10,550 bases of DNA from Euperipatoides rowelli. Lineage: Eukaryota > Onychophora > Udeonychophora > Euonychophora > Peripatopsidae. Shown here in pieces: positions 1 to 7,405 of this stretch. Where the stretch lies: assembly GCA_003024985.2 (NCBI GenBank), contig PXIH01S0015619.1. One strand, given 5' to 3'. The notes under the pieces are model-generated. The model searched no databases. It was not told the origin of the DNA and saw only the letters and a program-made list of their open reading frames with translations. Each line of letters begins with the position of its first letter. The stretch's first letter is position 1. The position numbers and the translations under genes were made by a program.

Positions 1-454
1 TATTATTTAAATACTGTATACTATAGTTTTTTAAAACTATTTGAAGTTATAACTAAGATCTCCATAACAAATCTTTAACTTTTCAAAAATTATATAAACA
101 TTTCTAAAAATATCTTCATGGCAACATCACAAAAGGAAATAAAATTCTCATTCAAAAATTTGACCATGAATTGAACATTATTAATCTAGATTTTCGTATA
201 GTATTCAAGGCACTTTACGAAAATCTGCATTATATTCTAGTTCATTTATTTACAATTTTAGTTTAAAATGTTCTTGTATTGATAATGTTCTCACAATTTT
301 ATTAATGATCGGTAATAATATATAAATACTACATCTGCTGGCTTATTGGTTCAACTAGATAAACGAATGACATGATAATGAAATAAGCCAATAAAGTTAA
401 GCCAAGTATGTATTAGACAATCAAAGCTTAATGTAATTTTTGTTTGTTAAAGGA
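1..454. other. Non-coding AT-rich stretch with two small hairpins
   Basis: No exon or element was recognised here. Two short inverted repeats are visible. AGATTTTCGTA at 188-198 pairs perfectly with TACGAAAATCT at 226-236, leaving a 27-nt loop. TGGCTTATT at 339-347 pairs with AATAAGCCA at 382-390. Both could be pieces of old DNA elements, but neither has visible target duplications. The stretch probably belongs to the large intron upstream of the katanin exon at 5304; this placement is inferred. Confidence 0.5.
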
Positions 455-465
455 GGGGGGGGGGG
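455..465. repeat. Poly-G run (G11)
   Basis: Eleven consecutive G residues are preceded by AGGA and followed by AGTCT. A run like this is unusual in such AT-rich DNA. Its exact length is likely to be polymorphic or uncertain in the assembly. Confidence 0.9.
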
Positions 466-515
466 AGTCTATGAAAGGGAACAGATGTGAGTTTTCACTT
501 TTTTTAAATAAAAAC

Positions 516-687
516 GGAGTAACTATTCGTACACAGGTGTGTACCATAGACCCATTACTATTCATTTAATGGTGACTATATTCTCTGATATTATTTAATA
601 TTCATGTTGGAGTTAAGGTTAGAGATCATTTAATATGATAAAATTGTATAAGCTAATAAATAAACTTGTGTACGAATAGTCATACCC
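516..687. mobile_element. Non-autonomous TIR element (MITE-like), about 172 bp
   Basis: The ends are inverted repeats. The 14-base core ACTATTCGTACACA at 522-535 matches the reverse complement of 667-680 exactly, and the outer bases also agree (GGAGTA on the left, GGGTATG read inward from the right). The flanks look like a target-site duplication: AAATAAAAACG at 506-516 and AAATAAAAAACG at 688-699, differing by one A. The left end also folds on itself, with GTACACA and TGTGTAC separated by GG (529-544). No coding capacity is seen. The A-rich flanks make the exact duplication length, and so the superfamily, uncertain; hAT-like (8 bp) or Mutator-like (9-11 bp) are both possible. Confidence 0.7.
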
Positions 688-727
688 AAATAAAAAACGT
701 TCAGTTAGGCCTATACTACAAAAAAAA

Positions 728-827
728 AAAGTAAACTGTAATAATCAAAAAAAGAAAAAAAACTTGCCTTATGATTATAATCATAAGGCAAGTTTTTTTT
801 CTTTTTTTGATTATTACAGTTTACTTT
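728..827. repeat. Perfect 100-bp palindrome (two 50-bp arms, no spacer)
   Basis: Arms 728-777 and 778-827 are exact reverse complements, checked base by base. The centre is ATGATTATAATCAT. Each arm carries a purine block (A7 G A8 on the left) next to CTTGCCTTATGATTA. There is no loop, so the DNA can extrude a cruciform or the RNA can form a long hairpin. No target duplication is evident. It could be a very young foldback element, a recent inverted duplication, a hairpin-RNA source, or an assembly or cloning artefact. Confidence 0.9.
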
Positions 828-1477
828 AATAATTATTAACCAATAAACTATGAAATCTAGTACACATTAATGGATGTGAATTTAATTAAACCGCATTCCT
901 TTAAATTGACTTTGAAAAATCTTGGATGACTTGTTATAATAATAGCAAATATAGTGAAATGATTTATATTTACGCTCAAAACCAAGCAAATGTTTTATCA
1001 ACAATAAAATTGAACCATCTTGTTTGCTTGGATTTAATAAGGATTTTAGTATATGGGGCAACCAATAAAAACAATTTATTGGGACATTTTTTTTAGATCT
1101 CGCTAATGCAAGGACAATGACAACAAATTGTTTGTGTTGTGTAGGTATGAGTTTAATGATGATAACTTTTTTTTTTTCAATTTATTTTTTTGAATCACAT
1201 ATTTTTATGCATTTGTTGCAACTGATAATATACAATCAGGATTGGGGATGGAGTAAATTTTAGGATATAGATCACAACTCCATACTGATTAAATATTACT
1301 ACGGTATTTTACTTTTTATTCCCCCAAATACAATTATAGACTAAACTTACATTAAATGAATAAATCTAGGATGAATTCAATAATATAATGAAGTTAACAA
1401 GATACAATTGCACAACGACCAAGAATTCAACAAATTGGGAGAATGGCCCAAATATCTTTTTTAAAGTACTTGAAATA
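828..1477. other. Intronic-looking AT-rich stretch, one cryptic exon candidate
   Basis: No recognised gene or element was found. A 48-bp segment at 1097-1144 is bounded by a pyrimidine-rich acceptor (run of T then AG) and a GTATGA donor, and is open in one frame. It has no recognisable homology. The rest is AT-rich filler with short T runs. Confidence 0.4.
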
Positions 1478-1575
1478 TACTGTAATTAAAGATTTAAATA
1501 ATTATTCAAATGAAGGCTTTAAATGAAACAAAGCATATATGCTCAACTTGAGAAAATTGTATTTTAATTACAGTA
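1478..1575. repeat. 98-bp mini inverted-repeat element
   Basis: TACTGTAATTAAA at 1478-1490 is the exact reverse complement of 1563-1575. The arms enclose about 72 bp of AT-rich DNA without coding potential. The TAC-starting ends next to TA dinucleotides are compatible with a Tc1/mariner-type MITE that duplicates TA. In DNA this AT-rich, that assignment is only tentative. Confidence 0.45.
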
Positions 1576-1958
1576 AATAATACATTAAATAAAAAATCTA
1601 AAACCAAACATCTTAAAATATTGATAGTAAAAAAAATAATAAAAATATTAAAATATACTGTAGATACAAAATTAAGAAAATATACAGTAGGCCTATATAC
1701 TATTTATGATCTGAAGGAGGGCATCTGTATATCCCCCTGTGTGTGCCCTGCTCTATATGATAACCTGTTTTTATTTTCACAATTTATTTTTGTAAATGGG
1801 ATTGTGTTGGAGTTCTAAAAAAATCCATTTTACATGACAGTTTTGGAATGCACTGTATAATAGCATGATGTATCATTTGTTTTATTCTTCGATTTTTTTT
1901 TATGATTTATTTTCCAAGAAAATCATTAAAAAAAATAATTCCACTTGGTTAACCCACT
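1576..1958. other. Non-coding stretch, no gene recognised
   Basis: An open frame of 65 codons lies on the + strand (1621-1818, TTG start). It has low-complexity composition, no motif and no splice context, so I regard it as chance. The word TACAGTAGGCCTATA occurs around 1683-1697; TAGGCCTA-like words recur through the window. Confidence 0.4.
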
Positions 1959-1985
1959 CCCCCCCCCCCCCCCAAAAAAAAAAAA
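1959..1985. repeat. C15-A12 homopolymer junction
   Basis: Fifteen C residues (1959-1973) are followed directly by twelve A residues (1974-1985). It is a low-complexity tract whose length is likely unstable and hard to sequence. Confidence 0.9.
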
Positions 1986-2222
1986 GTTTAAAATCAAACT
2001 AGTAAAATAACCCTTTTATCTCTTCCACCTGAAAGCTGTACTGTGTTATCAGAATCCACAAGATAGAGCTATTAGTTGTTTGTTTATAAGTACAAGGTTT
2101 GTTTCAGGTTCAGAGTGGCACCCAATCAGGCTTGGTTCTTTAACAATTTTGATTTCCACTACTTTGCGCCTGTATTGTAGATATTGTGCTGTTTTATTTT
2201 TCACACTCAAAAATTTAATTCT
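1986..2222. other. Non-coding stretch with an unassigned open frame
   Basis: One + strand frame stays open for about 75 codons across this stretch without a methionine start. The codons carry no motif I recognise. It may be chance or the edge of an old repeat. Confidence 0.3.
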
Positions 2223-2385
2223 GGGGAGGGAGGGATAAAAAATGATGGATATTGTATGCTGAAACTTTTAATTTGCTGTTATGAAAATAATGTATGTTTA
2301 AAAATTGAAAAATTTAATAACAGCTAAAATTTTCATCAAATAAAATCCATCATTTCTTCTCTTCCACCCCCCTCCCCCCTTTTCA
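2223..2385. repeat. Foldback element with G-rich and C-rich tips
   Basis: The left arm, about 2223-2282, begins GGGGAGGGAGGG, runs through AATGATGGAT and ends GCTGTTAT. The right arm, about 2317-2385, begins ATAACAGC, runs through ATCCATCATT and ends in CCACCCCCCTCCCCCC. The arms are imperfect reverse complements with several mismatches and small gaps, around a 34-bp loop. No coding frame is present. The structure fits a short non-autonomous foldback or MITE. No clear target duplication is visible. Confidence 0.6.
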
Positions 2386-2878
2386 CCGTCCCATTTCTTT
2401 TAAGAAAAACAATGCTACTGTACAGCACAGGTGTCTTTGCATGGACAATTATTTAAACTGCAGTTGAACCACGTGTCAACCATGAACAAAGATTTTGCCT
2501 TCGACTGTTCATATGATTGCTGTCCAGACAAGTAGCCATGAGACATAACTTTGAATCAAATGTGTATAATTTAATTATTATACAATAAAACTTATTTTGA
2601 TATAATATTTAATTACTTTAATTACAACTATATACAGTGTATATATACAGTAGGCTATATAGTTCGTACATTTGAACTTGTAAACTACTTATTACAACTT
2701 TCTTCTTCCATCTTTTCACTTTCTGTAACCATTAAACGTCTTTTGATTCATTTTCGTGTTGATGACTTCAATAATCTTGTTGGATTAAAAAACAAGCAGT
2801 TTTTTGGCGAACCGAGTCTAACTCAGAAACTCAGGTAATTCCCGACTTTCGGTTCATGTACTGGCCAGATTGGTATAA
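2386..2878. other. Non-coding stretch before the LINE relic
   Basis: The segment 2400-2545 is less AT-rich than its surroundings and is open in one frame for about 43 codons, with no recognisable product. Palindromic AT-rich words (AACTATATA at 2626-2634, TATATAGTT at 2656-2664) bracket a TACAGTAGGCTA word. A frame at 2777-2893 ends in a possible CAG/GTAATT donor at 2835, but lacks a convincing acceptor. Confidence 0.35.
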
Positions 2879-3278
2879 AATTATAGACCAATCACGTTGA
2901 TATCAAGTATATCCAAAGTTATAGAACTAATAGTACCAAATAGACTGATAAAATTTCTAGACGTCAATAAAGTAATTATTAATGAACAAAATGGTTTCAG
3001 GAAGGGCAGGTCTACGGAGTCAGCACTAGTTGATATAGATATCAATGTGTTGAAATAGAGCAATCATCTTATGGTAGTCACAGGAAATTTAGATCAGATT
3101 TCAAAAGAGTGAAACATGAGTCCCTCAGGGATCTATATTGGGATCCATATTGTTTTTACTCTACATTAATGATATAGGAAGAGGTTTAAACAGTAACTTA
3201 TCTTTATATGCCGATGACATTGCAATAATCTGTCACAATACTAAGTTGATAGAAATTGAAAACACTTTAAATAAAGAT

Positions 3279-3279
3279 N
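3279..3279. other. Undetermined base (N)
   Basis: A single ambiguous base lies inside the reverse-transcriptase frame. It points to an assembly or read-quality problem at a repeated sequence. Confidence 0.95.
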
Positions 3280-3370
3280 TAAATAGAATAATCAATACTC
3301 TCACTGAAATAAACCTTTTTATAAATAAACCAAAATCTAAATGCATTGAATTTAAAAGATCAGAAAATAA

Positions 3371-3389
3371 AGAGAGAGAGAGAGAGAGA
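3371..3389. repeat. (AG)n microsatellite inside the LINE
   Basis: Nine and a half AG units lie inside the reverse-transcriptase coding region. Upstream and downstream LINE similarity are in different frames, so repeat-length change is the likely cause of the frameshift. Confidence 0.9.
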
Positions 3390-4199
3390 TTTGTGTGCTT
3401 GTTGAAGATTATGTATTAGAAAATGTAAATACTTGTAATTTCCTAGGAGTAAGAGTTGATAGAAATCATAAATGGTCTTGTCATACTGAATATACAGTAT
3501 ATATGCAATAAGATAAGTAGTAATCTGTTTGTATTGAGAAGACTAAGTGCCTGGTAGATTCAGAAATGTTACGAGCAATTTATTTTGCTCTGATATACTC
3601 TCATATTAGATATGGGATCGTAATATGGGGTAATGCTTCTAAAATGTTATTGCAAAGAATATTTATTTTACAAAAGAGAGCAGTGAGATATGTATGTGGG
3701 TTGAAATAAAGCAATTCGTGTAGACAGGCGTTTATAATTTAGGGTTTTTTGACACTTTATGGTCTCTATGTTTTTGAAACTGTGGTATATGCCATTTTTA
3801 AAAATAATAATAATGAGGAATTGGAATATAAGCATGATCATTATACCAGATATGGAAATGTGAGGAAGATTCCTCAACATAATTTTTAATTTACCAAAAA
3901 GGATGTACTATTGAATGGGATCAGATTTTTTAATGCCTTACCTGGTAATCTGAAACGAATTGTGGGTTTCTTAATTGATGATGTATATATGGCTATGAGG
4001 AATTTTTTGAAAGTGTAACTAATAGTTAATTTTGTTTTGTTTTAACTTGGAAGAATTTTATAGTGTTGTATTGACCTGTATGTATATTTGTTCTTTACTC
4101 AAATTTGTAAATGTTCTTTCTTGTGATTGTATTAATTTTATTACCTTTTCCAATACTTGTACAGGTCTAACAGAAATAAAAATATTCTTATTCTTAATG

Positions 4200-5036
4200 T
4201 TCCTGCAAGACCAACCTGCCACTATGACCAAATTAACCATTGGTCTTTTATAATGTGCTAAACATATTTGAATTTAAAATAATAATTATATAGTATTACT
4301 CTTTCATTCCGTGTGTGTGTGTGTGTGTAAAGTATTATTAAAATTTGAGAAATTTCAATGTTCTTTAATAAGTCACTGAAGTGATATTTTGTAAACAAAA
4401 AGATTATCTCTCATGAGGAGTAAAATAAATAGAAATAAATGCAAATGTACATGTCTCACATCCCATTGGCTACCATTCTGAACTCATTACGGAAGATCTA
4501 AGGCATGTGCACTTCAACCTTTTTTTTTATTAAGGTATACATTTTTTAAAAAAAAAAAATTACACTATTCTTTATAGGACAACCAATACTATTTTATTTT
4601 GAACAACTATTATTTGTTTAAATGTGTATTTTTATGATGTATCTGTTAGTTATCCCTAGCCTTCCTTATATCATTTTGATAAGATTAACCAATAATGACA
4701 TTGATTATTGGTTAATCTCAAAGACATTTAATTTCATTTTTTTAAAAACTTTTTTTTTAACCATGTGAAGTTATTTTTGGGGTAACTTTCTTTGAAATGT
4801 AAGGCCTATGTTGTCATTATGTCACTACTACAAATATTATTTGTTAACACAGACAATGCTTGATGTTATTAAAACAAGCATTATTTGCTTCTGATTTTTT
4901 AGACATTAGTAGTCTACAAAACTATGGTCTAATCAAGCCAATTTTCATTCTTTTTTTTTAATGGGAAATAATAAAGGCATTGTTGTACTCCTTTCATAAA
5001 ACGTCATGTTTATAATATAAAGCTGATATTTAGGGG
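4200..5036. other. Non-coding stretch with simple repeat and hairpins
   Basis: It contains a (GT)9 microsatellite at 4311-4328 and a strong hairpin: AGATTAACCAATAAT at 4682-4696 pairs exactly with 4704-4718 around a 7-nt loop. A weaker hairpin pairs AATGCTTG with CAAGCATT at about 4855-4882. No exon was recognised. A short open piece at 4440-4510 is less AT-rich but has no homology I know. Confidence 0.5.
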
Positions 5037-5210
5037 GTGTTCAGCTTTCCGACATTCCACTTTCCAACATTTCACACTTTGTTTCAGGTTGAAATTAGGG
5101 TTAGTGCTCGTTTGAATTAATAAGGTTAGAGATCCTTTTAAAAAAAGAATCAGATTCAAATAATTAGAATATTTAGTGTCAGAAAGCAGAATGTCCGAAG
5201 GTGGAAGAAA
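5037..5210. mobile_element. Small TIR element (MITE-like), about 170 bp
   Basis: CTTTCCGACATTCCACTTTC at 5045-5064 is matched, read inward from the right, by CCTTCGGACATTCTGCTTTC within 5177-5202 (reverse complement). The ACATTC and CTTTC blocks are conserved, with a few mismatches. The interior has TTAGGGTTAG-type sequence and the 14-mer TAAGGTTAGAGATC (5121-5134), which also occurs in the element at 516-687. No coding frame is present. Exact ends and target duplication are not clear. Confidence 0.55.
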
Positions 5211-5303
5211 ACATATTTAGTATTTAAAGCATTAGTAGTCATTTTATTTGCATAATTAAATGCAATAAATTAATTTTAATAAGTGTATATTTTTTTTTAA
5301 TAG

Positions 5304-5357
5304 TTAGTCATTCACCGCCTAGATGTATAGACCCTTTTCCAGCACCTTTAGAAGATG
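5304..5357 (+). CDS. KATNB1: Katanin p80 (KATNB1-like), internal exon, proline-rich linker
   Basis: Katanin p80 is the regulatory subunit that binds the p60 AAA ATPase and targets microtubule severing to centrosomes and spindle poles. This exon falls in the linker between the N-terminal WD40 propeller and the C-terminal con80 domain. The reading frame AGT CAT TCA (from 5306) gives SHSPPRCIDPFPAPLED. This resembles the vertebrate linker with TPPRR followed by PFPAPPEDD, as I remember that family. The acceptor is a T-rich tract ending TAG at 5301-5303; a second AG at 5306-5307 is an alternative that would drop one residue. The donor G/GTATGT at 5358 is strong. The exon ends in phase 1, matching the exon at 8057. 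It is only 54 bp, so the call rests on the motif plus the phase match. Confidence 0.75.
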
Positions 5358-5646
5358 GTATGTTTTACTTGTTTCATTTTACAATTCATTGTATTTATTT
5401 TTAAAATGCCTACTATTGTAATTTATTGGCCAACTGTTTTCATAGTTTTTTAGAACTAACTAACAAAGGATGAAACTTTGTTTTTCTTTATTTTATTTTA
5501 TTTTTAGGTGGAGGAATATTTTTTTTAAAAATACCTATTTTTTTTTTATTTGTAACTTCTAGCCTCTCAAGTTTACATTAATTTTGTATAGACCTACATA
5601 AAATTTTAAATAATAATTAATAGCCTATCAGTGTTTGGAAAAGCAA

Positions 5647-5667
5647 TTTTTTTTTTTTTTTTTTTTT
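5647..5667. repeat. Poly-T run (T21)
   Basis: A 21-base T run lies inside the left hAT-like arm. The matching place in the right arm has no comparable run, so this is a later expansion. Confidence 0.85.
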
Positions 5668-6115
5668 GTAGCTTGTTACAGCTATTTTTTTTTTTCAAAA
5701 ATGTAGCTAGCTATAATAGATATAACTACTTTTGAGAAACTAAGCTACTGTTTCAAATTTTTTTCTGTAGATTATTGTAATTTCTTTAATTTTTTTTTTT
5801 TTGTATGTTATCCTACAAAGTTTGGGAAACAGTTCAAATGAGAAAAGGGTACAGTAATCTGTTACTGTTTTTAAATATTTGGTGCACTTTAAATTCAGAA
5901 TACAATATTGGACCAAAAAAAATTAAAAATTACAAAAGGGAAGTCTTGAGAGGGGCAGAATTATAGGTGAACAATGTTAATTTACACTAACATTCTTCCT
6001 TTGTTTATACCTATCAGATTATAAATTATTATTATTACTAGATTGTTAAATAATAATATTTATAGTAACATTATCAGTTTTTTTTTTAAATAAAGTTGAC
6101 CTAATTTTAAATGAT

Positions 6116-6505
6116 TTGAGTGCAGAAAATGTAGCTATTTGTATTTTGATCATTGAAAATTTAAATTTCATTTCTGAAAAACTTAACATTTGGACTACCG
6201 CCCTTTATAACAAAATAATAGTTGAGAATAATAGTGAAAATATTTTCTACCTAAATAATAATAAAAGAAATTATTTTACATTGCATAAAAAATTAATTAA
6301 AACAAATTGAAGAAAGATTTTTATTTCTAATAGGCTAATTAATATTGGGAATAAAATTCCTTATAAATTAACAGTAAAAAATATTATAACCTTTAAAAAA
6401 ACAGCCAATTATTCATGGTCTCAAGACTTTTTTAATTATTATCAAGTAATATTGGAGAAAGAAGAAGAAATTAAAATTGTTTTAGAAAGACAGAGAGAAG
6501 AATAG
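6116..6505 (+). pseudogene. C-terminal fragment of a CR1/L2-like LINE ORF2
   Basis: One frame is open from 6116 to TAG 6503-6505 with a single internal TGA at 6308-6310. On either side of that stop are the hallmarks of the extreme C-terminus of CR1/L2-type LINE ORF2: NKRNYFTLHKKLIKTN, then RKIFISNRLINIGNKIPYKL, then an FKKT...YSWSQDFFNYY block corresponding to the family's FKxxLDxxW...YNY end. This region lies past the reverse transcriptase; no RT or endonuclease part is present, so the copy is 5'-truncated. The first 25 or so residues are not recognised. The 3' UTR probably continues to about 6695, ending in TTGCTTAATGT and an A-rich (AAAATAA-type) tail. The family differs from the LINE at 2879-4199. 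Confidence 0.7.
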
Positions 6506-6695
6506 ATTTGTAAGGAATGAGTTGAAGGTTTTCAGAGGGAGTTATGTTACTTTAGGTATCAGTTGATTTATGTTCTATTTTTAAAAAAGTATGATTAGAT
6601 ATTATATATTACTATTTTGTTTCTCTATATTTTTGTTTTTACAAAAGCACATCTGTTGCTTAATGTAAAAAAAATAAAATAATTAAAAAAATTAT
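6506..6695 (+). mobile_element. Probable 3' UTR and A-rich tail of the LINE fragment
   Basis: The non-coding stretch after the ORF stop ends with GCTTAATGTA and an AAAAATAAAATAATTAAAAA tail, as in many CR1/L2-like elements. The boundary is approximate. Confidence 0.5.
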
Positions 6696-6837
6696 ACTTC
6701 TGTTAAGTAATGAAAAGCTGCTAGGAATTTATAGGTATTTTGTTTTAAAGGTACCCTACACGATTAGGGTATCTTGAAAAAAGAAAGTTTTAAAGCGATT
6801 ATCAAATTTTAAATTGACTTATTTTTTAAGGTTCAAG

Positions 6838-6898
6838 CCTTCTATAAAAAATGACTTTTTTAATACAAATTTTTATTTAAAACTTTTTATAGAAGCCC
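6838..6898. repeat. Short hairpin in the intron
   Basis: CTTCTATAAAAA in the left arm pairs with TTTTTATAGAAG in the right arm, around a loop of about 35 nt. It lies between the LINE tail and the right hAT-like arm. No function is suggested. Confidence 0.5.
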
Positions 6899-7177
6899 AG
6901 CAGACATCTGATTTTATATGTCTCAATTGTGTTGGCCATCATTCCAGTTTATCTTACATTTAATCTTCTAAACAAATTGTTACAACTCCTTTCACAATTA
7001 CATAAAATTAAATTTCCATTACTAGATAAAAATATGGTGATTTTGAATCTATAAGCTTGATAGAATTAGTGGGTTTAAGTTAAAGACTGTTTTTTTTATA
7101 TTTAAAATATGCGTCTAAATTATCTTAAAGTATTAATTAGAAGACGTCTTTGTTTTTAAAATCATTACCGCATCGTT

Positions 7178-7405
7178 TTGGAAATTAATCTTGACGAGTT
7201 TGACCAAGTTTTAATGAAAAATATTTTCTTGTGCGACGCCATTGTTGGGGAGCAATTTGTTGTGAATGGCAGGTGGTTTCTGAGAGATATGCATAACTTA
7301 ACAAAAACAATTGGTTTCTATCAATTTCAAATGTATTTTCATATGAGATTTTCACATAAGACGCTATTATTATCTAACTATAATAAAAGGCAAGTTTGGT
7401 CATGA
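7178..7405 (+). other. Unassigned 75-codon open frame
   Basis: The frame starts at TTG and reads through CDAIVGEQFVVNGRWFLRD to TGA at 7403-7405. Its amino-acid composition is more balanced than most chance frames in this DNA, and the following 100 bp (to about 7510) is also less AT-rich. I do not recognise a domain. It sits inside the hAT-like inverted-repeat pair, so a remnant of a transposon gene or of captured host sequence is possible. There is no ATG, no clear splice site and no homology I can name. Confidence 0.25.

Larger units (their letters stand above)
2879..4199 (+). pseudogene. 5'-truncated, internally deleted LINE (Jockey/CR1-like reverse transcriptase relic)
   Basis: This is the 3' part of a non-LTR retrotransposon. 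At 2879-3058 a frame reads NYRPITLIS and then INEQNGFRKGRST, the fingers region of Jockey/CR1-type reverse transcriptases, ending at TAG. The next recognisable block, at about 3117-3420, reads VPQGSILGSILFLLYINDI followed by the catalytic YADD (about 3207-3218). The roughly 100 residues normally between them, including the first catalytic Asp (motif A), are missing. A frame change falls at an AG microsatellite, after which NFLGVRVD (about 3440) continues the thumb. IYSHIRYGIVIWGNA and LQKRAVRYVCG appear at 3569-3709, and a C-terminal frame with FFNALPGNLK ends at TAA 4016-4018. The 3' UTR ends with AATAAA-like sequence and a short TTCTTA repeat near 4199. Multiple stops and shifts make it non-functional. 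It is sense to the katanin gene. Confidence 0.88.

Noticed and set aside
1621-1818. 65-codon + strand open frame
   Set aside because: TTG start, low-complexity Lys/Ile/Tyr-rich first half, no motif and no splice signals; expected by chance in DNA like this.
2777-2893. Possible katanin exon ending SNSETQ at a CAG/GTAATT donor
   Set aside because: The residues recall the Ser/Glu-rich linker of katanin, but there is no polypyrimidine acceptor, and the frame would leave phase 0 while the exon at 5304 needs phase 1.
2881-3063. 60-codon minus-strand open frame
   Set aside because: It is the antisense shadow of the LINE reverse-transcriptase fingers block, which carries the recognisable motifs on the + strand.
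3668-3880. 70-codon minus-strand open frame
   Set aside because: Antisense to the LINE C-terminal region; no motif of its own.
4032-4253. Overlapping open frames on both strands after the LINE stop
   Set aside because: They cover the LINE 3' UTR and its tail and cross its end into flanking DNA; no homology.
2879-4254. ATTATAGACCAAT at 2880 against ATTGGTCTTTTATAAT near 4238 as transposon ends around the LINE
   Set aside because: The left copy is part of the reverse-transcriptase codons (NYRPI), so the inverted match is coincidental.
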